Of a stretch of 64,000 nucleotides of DNA, positions 51,447-57,104 are shown piece by piece. The stretch is from an uncultured Bacteroidales bacterium (GTDB lineage: Bacteria; Bacteroidota; Bacteroidia; Bacteroidales; Paludibacteraceae), in NCBI GenBank assembly GCA_946406195.1, contig CAMJJT010000010.1:1-64000 (forward strand). The letters are read 5' to 3'. A program made the translations under genes and the position numbers. Under the pieces are notes generated by a model. The model did no database searches. It was not told where the DNA came from and saw only the letters and a program-made list of their open reading frames with translations. Within the stretch, counting starts at the first letter, position 1; the number at the start of each line of letters is the position of its first letter.

Positions 51447-51700
51447 AATCCAGGGCTTCGCAATCCCCCACACAGTAGAAAAACAACCGAAATCCACGCC
51501 CGATATGTATTACCCATCCCGCCCTATGATGGGCGTGGGGCATATTAATACATACCCTCATGGACATTCATTGCTGCTGTTACGACTGTGTGTGAATTTT
51601 GCGAAGATTCGGATTAGTCGCGAACAACGTTTCAATAAACGCCTTTTATTATGTCATCCCATTTAACGTCTCAGATCTGACGCACCGCTTTTTACGCTGC
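51447..51700 (-). ncRNA. candidate structured RNA, copy 1
   Basis: Read on the minus strand it shares ordered blocks with 57105-57376: GACATAnTAAAA...GGCGT, CnnGAATCT, AAATTCACA, GCAGCA, ATGnnGGTATGTAT ... ATACATA ... CGGCGTGG, and then the terminator. The two flanking arms GGTATGTATT and AATACATA pair in both copies while the enclosed hairpin differs completely. No promoter of its own was found, so it may be the 3' end of the toxin-antitoxin transcript. Confidence 0.45.
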
Positions 51701-51716
51701 CGGTGCCAGCGGTATG

Positions 51717-52031
51717 TTAATACACGATCATACTCTGCGGCATTATGCGCAAGATGTACACCATTTCATCTTCAACAGTATAGATAATGGCCATCTTCTT
51801 TCCATATGGAATTGTGCGAACTAAGAGCCCATACTGGTAACTGAGATTAAAATCTATTGCCGGTAGTTCAGCGTACTTTTCCAACCAATCCAATCGATTG
51901 TTTAAATCTGCTAACCTACGCTTGGCAGTCAAAGGGGCAAGACAATCCTCCACAATAAACTTCTCCAACTCCACCAAGTCGGATTTGGCGGATTGCTTAA
52001 ACTCAATAATATATGGGCCTCCTCCAATCAT
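51717..52031 (-). CDS. RelE/ParE-family toxin
   Basis: A 104-residue protein: YIIEFKQSAKSDLVELEKFI (helix 1), APLTAKRRLADLNNRLDWL, then the beta sheet PYGKKMAIIYTVEDEMVYILRIMPQSMIVY. This is the ParE/RelE fold; gyrase versus mRNA target is not readable. Close relatives in the window are at 55447 and the remnant at 56332. The start codon overlaps the antitoxin stop (ATGA). Confidence 0.8.
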   Translation of the reverse strand: MIGGGPYIIEFKQSAKSDLVELEKFIVEDCLAPLTAKRRLADLNNRLDWLEKYAELPAIDFNLSYQYGLLVRTIPYGKKMAIIYTVEDEMVYILRIMPQSMIVY

Positions 52032-52201
52032 TGTGCGTCTCTGATATCAGCTAACCCATAATGAGAACCTACTCTGCGAGCTAACTCATCCATGAATTCC
52101 TTACGAGAATAAGTTCGCTGTGTCCTCCAATTCGCATCAAGAATCGGCCGCTCCATGACATTTGAGTCCCAATCATACGATGTTTGCCTTACTGCTTCCA
52201 T
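52028..52201 (-). CDS. antitoxin, MEAVRQ family
   Basis: A 57-residue antitoxin. It begins MEAVRQTSYDWDSN and ends SHYGLADIRDAQ; the same framework is found at 55752 and 56518. I start it at the ATG at 52201, matching the homologue at 56691; a longer frame to 52270 would nearly reach the promoter. Co-transcribed with the toxin. Confidence 0.75.
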   Translation of the reverse strand: MEAVRQTSYDWDSNVMERPILDANWRTQRTYSRKEFMDELARRVGSHYGLADIRDAQ

Positions 52202-52257
52202 ATACTTTATTCTATTAGTTTCTCGTTTCGAGTGCACATATACATGCGCGCGTAACG

Positions 52258-52284
52258 CCTTTGCACCCAAAGCGGTTGCAAAGG
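52258..52284. promoter_or_regulatory. inverted repeat overlapping the -7 box
   Basis: CCTTTGC (52258-52264) and GCAAAGG (52278-52284), spacer 13 nt; a looser version of the operator-like palindrome seen at the other antitoxin promoters. Confidence 0.55.
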
Positions 52285-52309
52285 TACAAAAAAAATATTA
52301 AATAAACAA
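52279..52309 (-). promoter_or_regulatory. toxin-antitoxin promoter 1
   Basis: Minus strand: TTG (52307-52309), 20 nt, TACCTTTG (52279-52286). Confidence 0.8.
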
Positions 52310-52374
52310 GTTTTTAAGAAAAAAACTTAAAAAAATCTTTATTTTGCGCCCAATATGCCCTAAATCATACAAAT

Positions 52375-52404
52375 AAGCAAGCCAGGATCTCTCCCGGCTT
52401 GCTT
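52375..52404. terminator. bidirectional hairpin
   Basis: AAGCAAGCC (52375-52383) pairs with GGCTTGCTT (52396-52404), inner GG/CC extension; T-rich on the plus side. Confidence 0.6.
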
Positions 52405-52466
52405 ATTTTCTGCCATTTTATCTTATTTTTGCTTTGTCCATTTTGTCCATTTTTACCATTTTCCCC

Positions 52467-52510
52467 GACTTTGTCGAGTCAATGTCGAGACTTTGTCGAG
52501 TCATTCTCAA
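52467..52510 (+). repeat. 11-bp tandem repeat, 4 units
   Basis: GACTTTGTCGA and GTCAATGTCGA alternate, followed by a degenerate fourth unit; period exactly 11. Confidence 0.85.
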
Positions 52511-52542
52511 GATCTGAATCTTTTCTTCTTCCTCTCAGCCGT

Positions 52543-52575
52543 CCCTCTCATTCCCATCTCATTCGCATTACGGAC
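52543..52575 (+). repeat. 11-bp phased repeat (R3), copy 2
   Basis: CCCTCTCATTC, CCATCTCATTC, GCATTACGGAC; the same ending as copies 1 and 3. Confidence 0.75.
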
Positions 52576-52660
52576 GTCACCGATGGGTGCTTTTTATCTT
52601 ATTTTTGCTTTGCACTTTCTGCACTTTTTGCACTTTTGACCTATCGAAAAAGACTACAAT

Positions 52661-52693
52661 AAAAACTGACACGAAACTTTCGTAACGTGTCAG
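52661..52693 (-). terminator. terminator of PIN module 1
   Basis: CTGACACG (52666-52673) pairs with CGTGTCAG (52686-52693), followed by TTTTT on the minus strand. A similar hairpin ends the second PIN module (57682-57716). Confidence 0.85.
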
Positions 52694-52723
52694 ACTGAAT
52701 TGTTATAAATGTAGGTGAAACGG

Positions 52724-53140
52724 TTAGTATCTCATTCCGGACAACAGAACCAAGAACTCTTGATAGGTTAGTATTTTCGTATCACGGTGTTGCTTAAGCA
52801 CAAGCAAATCCTTGTCACCGGTAACTATCACATTCGCCGGTATAGCCTCTGCCATAGCGAGTAAATACGCATCCTTCATATCTCGAACGGACGACTCTAC
52901 CGCCGGATACTCCTCGATCGGATAGCACCGCGTACGCATTAAGTCCCACATCGCATCTATCGACTCCTGGGATATATGCTCGCGAATCTTCGGACGAGAC
53001 AAAACGGATTGTATCTCCGATACTTGCTCCGGAGACACATAAACCCTAATGTCTGAATTATCAAACACGGACGCAACACTCTGTAGCTGCTTTCCGAACA
53101 AGAAGGAAATCCAAATATTAGTATCAAGTATGACGTTCAT
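52724..53140 (-). CDS. PIN-domain toxin, copy 1
   Basis: A 138-residue PIN-domain ribonuclease: LDTNIWISFLFG with the first acidic residue, a central helical part, DAYLLAMAEA and VTGDKDLL with the other catalytic Asp residues. This is the 'PIN family putative toxin component' layout. I start at the ATG at 53140 (MNVILDTN), immediately after the antitoxin stop. A close paralogue is at 57745. Confidence 0.88.
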   Translation of the reverse strand: MNVILDTNIWISFLFGKQLQSVASVFDNSDIRVYVSPEQVSEIQSVLSRPKIREHISQESIDAMWDLMRTRCYPIEEYPAVESSVRDMKDAYLLAMAEAIPANVIVTGDKDLLVLKQHRDTKILTYQEFLVLLSGMRY

Positions 53141-53141
53141 C

Positions 53142-53336
53142 TTACTTATTATATCGAACGGCATTTACTTCGGCTTGAATCTCTTCGTCTGTCAGCACAG
53201 CATTGTTTCTGGAGCATGCCTCAATGAAACGAGCAACAGGGTTGCGACGACTCTCAATAATCCATCCCATACGACTTGCAAACTGCATTACCAGCGCAAC
53301 GTCATTGGTCGGCATTTTTAATACTACATCTTCCAT
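53142..53336 (-). CDS. antitoxin of PIN module 1
   Basis: A 64-residue protein, MEDVVLKMPTNDVALVMQFA at the start and LTDEEIQAEVNAVRYNK at the end. Very similar to the protein at 58164. Its position directly before a PIN toxin and its small size indicate an antitoxin; no DNA-binding fold is obvious. Confidence 0.8.
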   Translation of the reverse strand: MEDVVLKMPTNDVALVMQFASRMGWIIESRRNPVARFIEACSRNNAVLTDEEIQAEVNAVRYNK

Positions 53337-53351
53337 ATATCGTTGTTTTGT

Positions 53352-53373
53352 TACCTTTGACGCTGCAAAGGTA
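53352..53373. promoter_or_regulatory. palindromic operator at antitoxin promoter
   Basis: TACCTTTG-ACGCTG-CAAAGGTA: a perfect 8-bp inverted repeat, one arm of which is the promoter -7 box. Confidence 0.7.
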
Positions 53374-53396
53374 CTACTTTTTTACGACATATGCAA
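53366..53396 (-). promoter_or_regulatory. promoter of PIN module 1
   Basis: Minus strand: TTG (53394-53396), 20 nt, TACCTTTG (53366-53373). Confidence 0.85.
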
Positions 53397-53424
53397 GACT
53401 TGCCTACATTTTTTCAGTCTTTTT

Positions 53425-53475
53425 CAATCTGTCAAAGATCTTTTGCCCCTCTTTTAAGCCCAGAGGCACGGGCTA
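53425..53475 (-). repeat. boundary repeat R1, copy 1
   Basis: CAATCTGTCAAAGATCTTTTGCC followed by a short AGCCC...GGGCT hairpin region. Other copies: 55122-55225 (interrupted), 56111-56158, 56805-56860, 58526-58580. Each lies 30-110 bp upstream of a toxin-antitoxin promoter. Confidence 0.85.
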
Positions 53476-53532
53476 TCTCTTTTATCTTATTTTTTGCTTT
53501 GCACTTTCTGCACTTTTGACACTTTCTTTTTC

Positions 53533-53572
53533 TAGGTCTAACTAGGTCGGACTAGGTAAAACTAAGTCTAAC
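53533..53572 (+). repeat. 10-bp tandem repeat downstream of the four-helix gene
   Basis: Four units TAGGTCTAAC, TAGGTCGGAC, TAGGTAAAAC, TAAGTCTAAC; they run into the stop codon of the neighbouring gene. Confidence 0.9.
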
Positions 53573-54144
53573 TATTTTTCCGGATGCTCATTGCGGTATT
53601 GGACTCTGGCTCGTGTCATGGCCTCGCGGATACCGCCTTTCTCCACAAACTCCCGCTCCTTGACTGCGATGTACTTCATCATCAACATATCTACCTGGTG
53701 ACACATCGTGATCGCCATGTTCGCTATCTCCTCATCGTTCATCTTCTCTATCTGCGCCATATACGCCTCACTCTCATTCGTCTCTCGGCAGAACTTCCGC
53801 AATCCTTCATACCGTGCATGCTTCTCATCCCACATCGTCATCTTTCTTGCGCGCAAGTAGTCCTCATAATCGGCTTGCAGCTCCTTTAGGCTCGCACGAG
53901 CCACATTGAGCAACTTAATCTCCGTCTCGCTGGATGTCGGAGCAGCTTCCGACCCCTCGATGATATTTTGCTTCCCGCTTCGGGCGGCTTGTACCATCTG
54001 ATCAATCGTCCGATCACCTTTCGTCAGGTAGCGCTCACAAAAAGCAAAAGTCACATCATACAGCGCTACCGACTTGCGAAAAAACAGCAGGTCTTTGTAG
54101 TTCGGCACGCTCTGCACGAAATAATGTGTCGTCTTATTGCTCAT
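53572..54144 (-). CDS. four-helix-bundle protein (23S rRNA IVP / Avd-like)
   Basis: A 190-residue protein: LLFFRKSVALYDVTFAFCERYL (helix 1), QMVQAARSGKQNIIEGSEAA (the conserved helix-2 signature of the 23S-rRNA intervening-sequence protein and Avd family), KELQADYEDYL, and a C-terminal suffix helix rich in Arg/Glu. Relatives include Avd, the accessory factor of diversity-generating retroelements, but no reverse transcriptase is in the window. It sits alone in its module, flanked on both sides by 10-bp CTAGG-containing repeats. Confidence 0.8.
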   Translation of the reverse strand: MSNKTTHYFVQSVPNYKDLLFFRKSVALYDVTFAFCERYLTKGDRTIDQMVQAARSGKQNIIEGSEAAPTSSETEIKLLNVARASLKELQADYEDYLRARKMTMWDEKHARYEGLRKFCRETNESEAYMAQIEKMNDEEIANMAITMCHQVDMLMMKYIAVKEREFVEKGGIREAMTRARVQYRNEHPEK

Positions 54145-54159
54145 TGTCGTTCTTTTTCT

Positions 54160-54199
54160 CCTAGGATTACCTAGGTCTTCATAGGGCTACCTAGGATTT
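54160..54199 (+). repeat. 10-bp tandem repeat upstream of the four-helix gene
   Basis: Four units CCTAGGATTA, CCTAGGTCTT, CATAGGGCTA, CCTAGGATTT; the same period and CTAGG core as the array on the other side of the gene. Confidence 0.9.
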
Positions 54200-54228
54200 C
54201 CTATCTTTTTATCTTATTTTTACCTTTC

Positions 54229-54261
54229 CCTCTCGCGACCATCTCGCGATCATTACGGACG
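54229..54261 (+). repeat. 11-bp phased repeat (R3), copy 3
   Basis: CCTCTCGCGAC, CATCTCGCGAT, CATTACGGACG; nearly identical to copy 1. Confidence 0.85.
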
Positions 54262-54322
54262 TCATAGATGGGTTTCTGTCTTTCTTTCTCCCTTTTCCCT
54301 TCCTATCATCTTGGCTTTGACT

Positions 54323-54355
54323 GTCGGTTCACCGTCGGTTCACCGTCGCTATACT
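54323..54355 (+). repeat. 11-bp tandem repeat, 3 units
   Basis: GTCGGTTCACC twice, then GTCGCTATACT. Confidence 0.75.
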
Positions 54356-54402
54356 ATCGTTCTTGACAGGTCTTTGGTCTCTCCTTTGACCATTGTGTAC
54401 AA

Positions 54403-54436
54403 ACAAAAGCAACAACTCCTTTCGGAATTGTTGCTT
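54403..54436 (-). terminator. terminator of the YafQ module
   Basis: AAGCAACAACTCC (54407-54419) pairs with GGAATTGTTGCTT (54424-54436) with one mismatch around a TTTC loop; TTTTG follows on the minus strand. Confidence 0.88.
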
Positions 54437-54463
54437 ATAGAAATGATTTTATTACTTACTCTA

Positions 54464-54574
54464 TTAGATATCTAATGCTTTTATTAGCTCCTCCACTGAA
54501 TCATAGTGGGTAACTTCTCCACGTTCGGCTTCTGCTAATGAGATTTCCAATGCTTTCTTTAACTCTTCACTCAT
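54464..54574 (-). CDS. second small antitoxin-like protein
   Basis: A 36-residue frame starting MSEELKKALEISLAEAERG and ending EELIKALDI. The pattern A-x-x-G-x-(T/N)HY-x-S-x-EELI is shared with the antitoxin at 54863, upstream of the toxin, so this is a shorter paralogue on the other side. Its ATG begins 1 nt after the toxin stop codon, so it is surely on the same mRNA. It could be a decoy, a true second antitoxin, or the remnant of another module. Confidence 0.65.
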   Translation of the reverse strand: MSEELKKALEISLAEAERGEVTHYDSVEELIKALDI

Positions 54575-54575
54575 A

Positions 54576-54863
54576 TTACTCTCCTTTCTTTCCAAATAAA
54601 TAGGTATGTGTGCCTGTATCGGTCAAGAGCAACGTCAATTGTTTGTCATTCTGACGCCATATCAATAACCAATCATCCTCAATATGACACTCCCAACAAC
54701 CGGCATACTTATCATGTAGCATGTGAGGTTTGAACTCATCAGGCAAGCAACCATCCTCCATGAGGATAGCTACCACATCCCATAAATCCTCCATGCGTTT
54801 GCCGTTACGCGTACATTCCTTAACTGATCGCTCAAACTGATCAGTAGTATCAACACTATACAT
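54576..54863 (-). CDS. YafQ-family mRNA interferase toxin
   Basis: A 95-residue RelE-superfamily toxin of the YafQ type: a conserved N-terminal FERSVKECTRNGK, the LHDKYAGCWECHIEDDWLLIWRQND beta core, and TGTHTYLF with the catalytic His near residue 82. Ribosome-dependent mRNA cleavage is the family activity. ATG at 54863 overlaps the antitoxin stop (TGATG). Confidence 0.88.
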   Translation of the reverse strand: MYSVDTTDQFERSVKECTRNGKRMEDLWDVVAILMEDGCLPDEFKPHMLHDKYAGCWECHIEDDWLLIWRQNDKQLTLLLTDTGTHTYLFGKKGE

Positions 54864-55003
54864 CACTTAAACTTATTGATTAGTTCCTCTAAGGAAGAAT
54901 AATGATTGATACGACCAGCAGCAATATCTGCCAACGCGTAATCCAAACTGCACATAGGTTGAGTTTGTACATTCGAATTGTTATTTGCCATTGTTGCTTG
55001 CAT
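54863..55003 (-). CDS. antitoxin of the YafQ module
   Basis: A 46-residue frame, MQATMANNNSNVQTQ at the start and SLEELINKFK at the end, with the ADIAAGRINHYSS core shared with the small protein at 54464. It is much shorter than DinJ, the usual YafQ antitoxin, so it lacks a ribbon-helix-helix domain; how it would bind DNA is unclear. It follows a promoter with the palindromic operator. An alternative start is the ATG at 54991. Confidence 0.75.
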   Translation of the reverse strand: MQATMANNNSNVQTQPMCSLDYALADIAAGRINHYSSLEELINKFK

Positions 55004-55029
55004 ATCTGCCTCCTTTCTGTCAAGTTATT

Positions 55030-55051
55030 TACCTTTGACGCTGCAAAGGTA
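55030..55051. promoter_or_regulatory. palindromic operator at YafQ module
   Basis: TACCTTTG-ACGCTG-CAAAGGTA, identical to the element at 53352. Confidence 0.7.
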
Positions 55052-55074
55052 CGACTTATTTTTGATATATGCAA
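55044..55074 (-). promoter_or_regulatory. promoter of YafQ module
   Basis: Minus strand: TTG (55072-55074), 20 nt, TACCTTTG. Confidence 0.85.
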
Positions 55075-55121
55075 ATAAATTAGCAAAAATCTTTCATTTT
55101 TTCTCTCATTTCTATAAGTAC

Positions 55122-55225
55122 ACAATCTGTCAAAGATCAATCCATTTACCATTTAGTCATTTACCATGTACCATTTGGCTTATGCTTTTGCCTCGGTTTT
55201 GAGCCCTGAGGCATGGGCTGTATAT
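55122..55225 (-). repeat. boundary repeat R1, copy 2, interrupted by heptamers
   Basis: The left part (CAATCTGTCAAAGATC, 55123-55138) and right part (TTTTGCCTC...GGGCTG, 55186-55220) match R1, but 47 bp are inserted (55139-55185), made mostly of 7-bp ATTTACC-like units. Confidence 0.8.
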
Positions 55226-55256
55226 TGACGCTGCATCAATGCATCGCACTTTGGTT

Positions 55257-55347
55257 TGTCGGATTTTGTCTATGTCGGGATTACGCTCCCTGCTATCCCT
55301 TCCGTTCGAATTGCCAAGTCAAGGCAATTCTCCATGACGCAATGGAC
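55257..55347 (-). repeat. 91-bp boundary element R2, copy 1
   Basis: It starts TGTCGGATTTTGTC and ends GACGCAATGGAC. It contains the inverted repeats GGGAT...ATCCC and GAATTGCC-N7-GGCAATTC. Copies 2 and 3 are at 57513-57603 and 58632-58722, all 91 bp. Confidence 0.92.
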
Positions 55348-55384
55348 AAAATTCTTATTTGTTTTTCTTGCCGGCTTACACGCA

Positions 55385-55423
55385 CAAAAAAGCGGTAAAC
55401 CATTTTTTAGTGGATTACCGCTT
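55385..55423 (-). terminator. terminator of RelE/ParE module 2
   Basis: AAGCGGTAA (55390-55398) pairs with TTACCGCTT (55415-55423), with a CCA/TGG inner extension; TTTTTTGTGCG follows on the minus strand. Confidence 0.88.
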
Positions 55424-55446
55424 GTTGTATTATTATATATGATATT

Positions 55447-55755
55447 TTAGAAAATAATCAAACTCTGGGGCATTATACGAATGATATATACGTTTGCATC
55501 CTCAATAGTATAAAGTATTGTCATTTCCTTATAATAGGTCCTGCGTATATCAAATCCATATTGTTTAGATAATTCCTCGTCAACTTGAATTGCATCTGCC
55601 CCTATCCTTAATGATTGCATCTTCTTATTCAGACCCTGCAGATAACGCTTGGCTGTAAGTGGGGCACGGAATTTGAAGACTATAGCAAAACGCAACTTAT
55701 CGACGTCGCTTTGAGCTTTGCCAGAAAGATATATCTCAAAACGCCTCATATTCAC
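55447..55755 (-). CDS. RelE/ParE-family toxin
   Basis: A 102-residue relative of the toxin at 51717: shared RAPLTAKRYLQGLN, ILYTIEDANVYIIRIMPQSLIIF. N-terminal strand FEIYLSGKAQSDVDKLRF. ParE/RelE fold. Start overlaps the antitoxin stop (ATGA). Confidence 0.8.
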   Translation of the reverse strand: MNMRRFEIYLSGKAQSDVDKLRFAIVFKFRAPLTAKRYLQGLNKKMQSLRIGADAIQVDEELSKQYGFDIRRTYYKEMTILYTIEDANVYIIRIMPQSLIIF

Positions 55756-55991
55756 GCCTCTCGAATATCATTTAGACCATAGGCATGCCCAACCTCACAA
55801 CACATCTCGTCATACACCTCAGACCATGGACGCATTGGTTGCTCTTTCCAGTCAGAATCAATAAGTTTTTCTTTGTAGATAATACTCTTCAATGATGCAT
55901 CCAACTCATCGATAGTATGCATGCTATCCCATTTCTCCTCAGAGATAGTTCCTGCATATTGCATAATTGGTTGTCTTAATGCTGCTTCCAT
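55752..55991 (-). CDS. antitoxin, MEAVRQ-related, long form
   Basis: A 79-residue antitoxin starting MEAALRQPIMQYAG and ending GHAYGLNDIREA. The ends match the 57-residue antitoxins at 52028 and 56518, while the middle carries an extra 22 residues or so (SEEKWDSMHTIDELDASL). Expected to neutralise the toxin at 55447. Confidence 0.77.
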   Translation of the reverse strand: MEAALRQPIMQYAGTISEEKWDSMHTIDELDASLKSIIYKEKLIDSDWKEQPMRPWSEVYDEMCCEVGHAYGLNDIREA

Positions 55992-56012
55992 GCTTGTCTG
56001 TTTTATTGTTTA

Positions 56013-56034
56013 AACCTTTGCGGCTGCAAAGGTA
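56013..56034. promoter_or_regulatory. palindromic operator at RelE/ParE module 2
   Basis: AACCTTTG-CGGCTG-CAAAGGTA; one mismatch in the outermost pair. Confidence 0.65.
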
Positions 56035-56057
56035 CAACTATTTCGGGACATATGCAA
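56027..56057 (-). promoter_or_regulatory. promoter of RelE/ParE module 2
   Basis: Minus strand: TTG (56055-56057) in TTGCATATGTC, 20 nt, TACCTTTG (56027-56034). Confidence 0.85.
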
Positions 56058-56110
56058 GTTTTTGAGCACAATTCTGCAAAAATTCTTTCTTTTTGCGGTA
56101 AATCCACTAT

Positions 56111-56158
56111 GTCAAAGATCTTTTGCCTCATTTAGAGCCCGAGGCATGGGCTGTATTT
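56111..56158 (-). repeat. boundary repeat R1, copy 3
   Basis: Matches R1 from TGTCAAAGATC to GAGGCATGGGCTG. Confidence 0.85.
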
Positions 56159-56189
56159 TGACGCTGCATCAATGCATCGTGCTGTGGGG

Positions 56190-56216
56190 TGTCGGATGGT
56201 ATCTGACGCAATGGAC
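56190..56216 (-). repeat. R2 deletion derivative
   Basis: The two outer ends of R2 (TGTCGGAT and GACGCAATGGAC) are joined with about 64 bp of the middle missing. A shared flank (ACGCTGCATCAATGCATCG) precedes both this copy and copy 1. Confidence 0.75.
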
Positions 56217-56271
56217 GATGCTTATTTGTTTCTGCTTTGCACTTTCGCACTTTGACTACATTGATATACAT

Positions 56272-56303
56272 AAAAAAGCAAGACATGAGATTTCTCTCAT
56301 GTC
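56272..56303 (-). terminator. terminator of the orphan antitoxin module
   Basis: GACATGAGA (56282-56290) pairs with TCTCATGTC (56295-56303); TTGCTTTTTT follows on the minus strand. Confidence 0.85.
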
Positions 56304-56331
56304 AGGCAAAATAGAAATATTTGTTAGGAGA

Positions 56332-56516
56332 TTAGAAGATTATCAAACTCTGTGGCATTATACGATGTACATACACAATGTCTTCTTCAACTTCATACAC
56401 AATCGCCATCTTTTTGCCAAATGGAATTGCTCGCATTATTTTCCCATATTGAATAGATAATGGAACATGTACAGCTGGCAGTTCTGCATACTCTTCCAAC
56501 CAATCGAAGAGTTTAA
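56332..56516 (-). pseudogene. truncated RelE/ParE toxin
   Basis: On the minus strand the frame FDWLEEYAELPAVHVPL...GKKMAIVYEVEEDIVYVHRIMPQSLIIF aligns with the C-terminal 57 residues of the toxin at 51717, ending at a normal stop (56332-56334). The N-terminal 45 or so residues (helix 1 and APLTAKR region) are gone. The start codon overlapping the antitoxin stop now reads ATG-ATT-TAA, so the toxin cannot be made. Confidence 0.85.
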
Positions 56517-56517
56517 A

Positions 56518-56691
56518 TCATAATGCCTCGCGAATATCATTCAGTCCGTAATGCTTTCCAAGACGTTTTGCTAATTCGTCCATAAACTCTTCAATAGGAC
56601 GTCCCTTAAGGGATCTCTTGTTAGCATCCTTTATCGGAGTTCTCGTCACGTTAACATCCACGTCGTACGTTGATTGTCTTACAGCTTCCAT
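56518..56691 (-). CDS. orphan antitoxin, MEAVRQ family
   Basis: A 57-residue antitoxin, MEAVRQSTYDVDVNV at the start and KHYGLNDIREAL at the end, closest to the one at 52028. Its toxin partner is broken, yet promoter, operator and frame are intact; it may protect against related toxins or control other modules through shared operators. Confidence 0.77.
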   Translation of the reverse strand: MEAVRQSTYDVDVNVTRTPIKDANKRSLKGRPIEEFMDELAKRLGKHYGLNDIREAL

Positions 56692-56713
56692 AATTGTCAG
56701 TTTTAATTGTTTT

Positions 56714-56735
56714 AACCTTTGCAACTGCAAAGGTA
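56714..56735. promoter_or_regulatory. palindromic operator at orphan antitoxin
   Basis: AACCTTTG-CAACTG-CAAAGGTA. Confidence 0.65.
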
Positions 56736-56758
56736 CAACAATTTTCTGACATACGCAA
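56728..56758 (-). promoter_or_regulatory. promoter of orphan antitoxin module
   Basis: Minus strand: TTG (56756-56758), 20 nt, TACCTTTG (56728-56735). Confidence 0.85.
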
Positions 56759-56804
56759 ACATTTGTTCAAAAATCTTTCTTTTTTGCCTGTTTTTTCAGT
56801 ATAT

Positions 56805-56860
56805 CAATCTGTCAAAGATCTTTTGCCCCTCTTTTAAGCCCTGAGGCAGGGCTGTATATT
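56805..56860 (-). repeat. boundary repeat R1, copy 4
   Basis: Very similar to copy 1, including GCCCCTCTTTTAAGCCC. Confidence 0.88.
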
Positions 56861-57071
56861 CTCTTTTTATCTTATATCAATTTGCGAAACACTATCGACA
56901 CTGATTCAGATAGGGTTATGTCCTTATTAAGTCCTGATTTTTACCTGGTTATTACCTATTACCGATTTTTAATTCTTGTGTTTTTATGTTATTATTCTAT
57001 TCAGCTTGTGTCTTTTTCTAAGCTTGTATTCTGCTTGTGTCATATTTTGACCTTCATTCACCGCCACGCAC
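56861..57071. other. T-rich gene-free stretch
   Basis: I see nothing that supports a gene. The right end (TTCACCGCCACGCACAAAAAAGCG) is shared with 51398-51420 as the tail of the RNA-like element. Confidence 0.5.
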
Positions 57072-57104
57072 AAAAAAGCGGGACTGCAATCTTGCTGTTC
57101 CGCT
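57072..57104 (-). terminator. terminator of RNA-like element copy 2
   Basis: AGCGG (57077-57081) pairs with CCGCT (57100-57104), with an inner GCAA/TTGC stem; six T follow on the minus strand. Confidence 0.85.

Larger units (their letters stand above)
51276..51716. other. module boundary with repeats and RNA-like element
   Basis: No protein gene. From left to right: 11-bp phased repeats (51296-51339), a minus-strand terminator (51413-51446) and copy 1 of a structured RNA-like element (to about 51700). Confidence 0.65.
52310..52660. other. module boundary
   Basis: No gene recognised. It contains a strong hairpin (52375-52404), an 11-bp array (52467-52510), R3 copy 2 (52543-52575) and a T-rich stretch TTTTATCTTATTTTTGCTTTG shared with other boundaries. 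Confidence 0.6.
54145..54402. other. module boundary upstream of the four-helix gene
   Basis: No gene. It contains the 10-bp array (54160-54199), R3 copy 3 (54229-54261) and an 11-bp repeat of GTCGGTTCACC (54323-54355). No consensus promoter was found for the four-helix gene. Confidence 0.6.
55004..55446. other. module boundary
   Basis: No gene. It holds the YafQ-module promoter, an interrupted R1 copy, the 91-bp R2 element copy 1 and the terminator of the next module. Confidence 0.65.
55992..56271. other. module boundary
   Basis: No gene. It holds a promoter with operator, R1 copy 3 and a deletion derivative of R2. Confidence 0.65.

Noticed and set aside
56062..56460. 132-codon plus-strand frame
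   Set aside because: It crosses R1, a terminator and the toxin remnant on the other strand; not a real gene.
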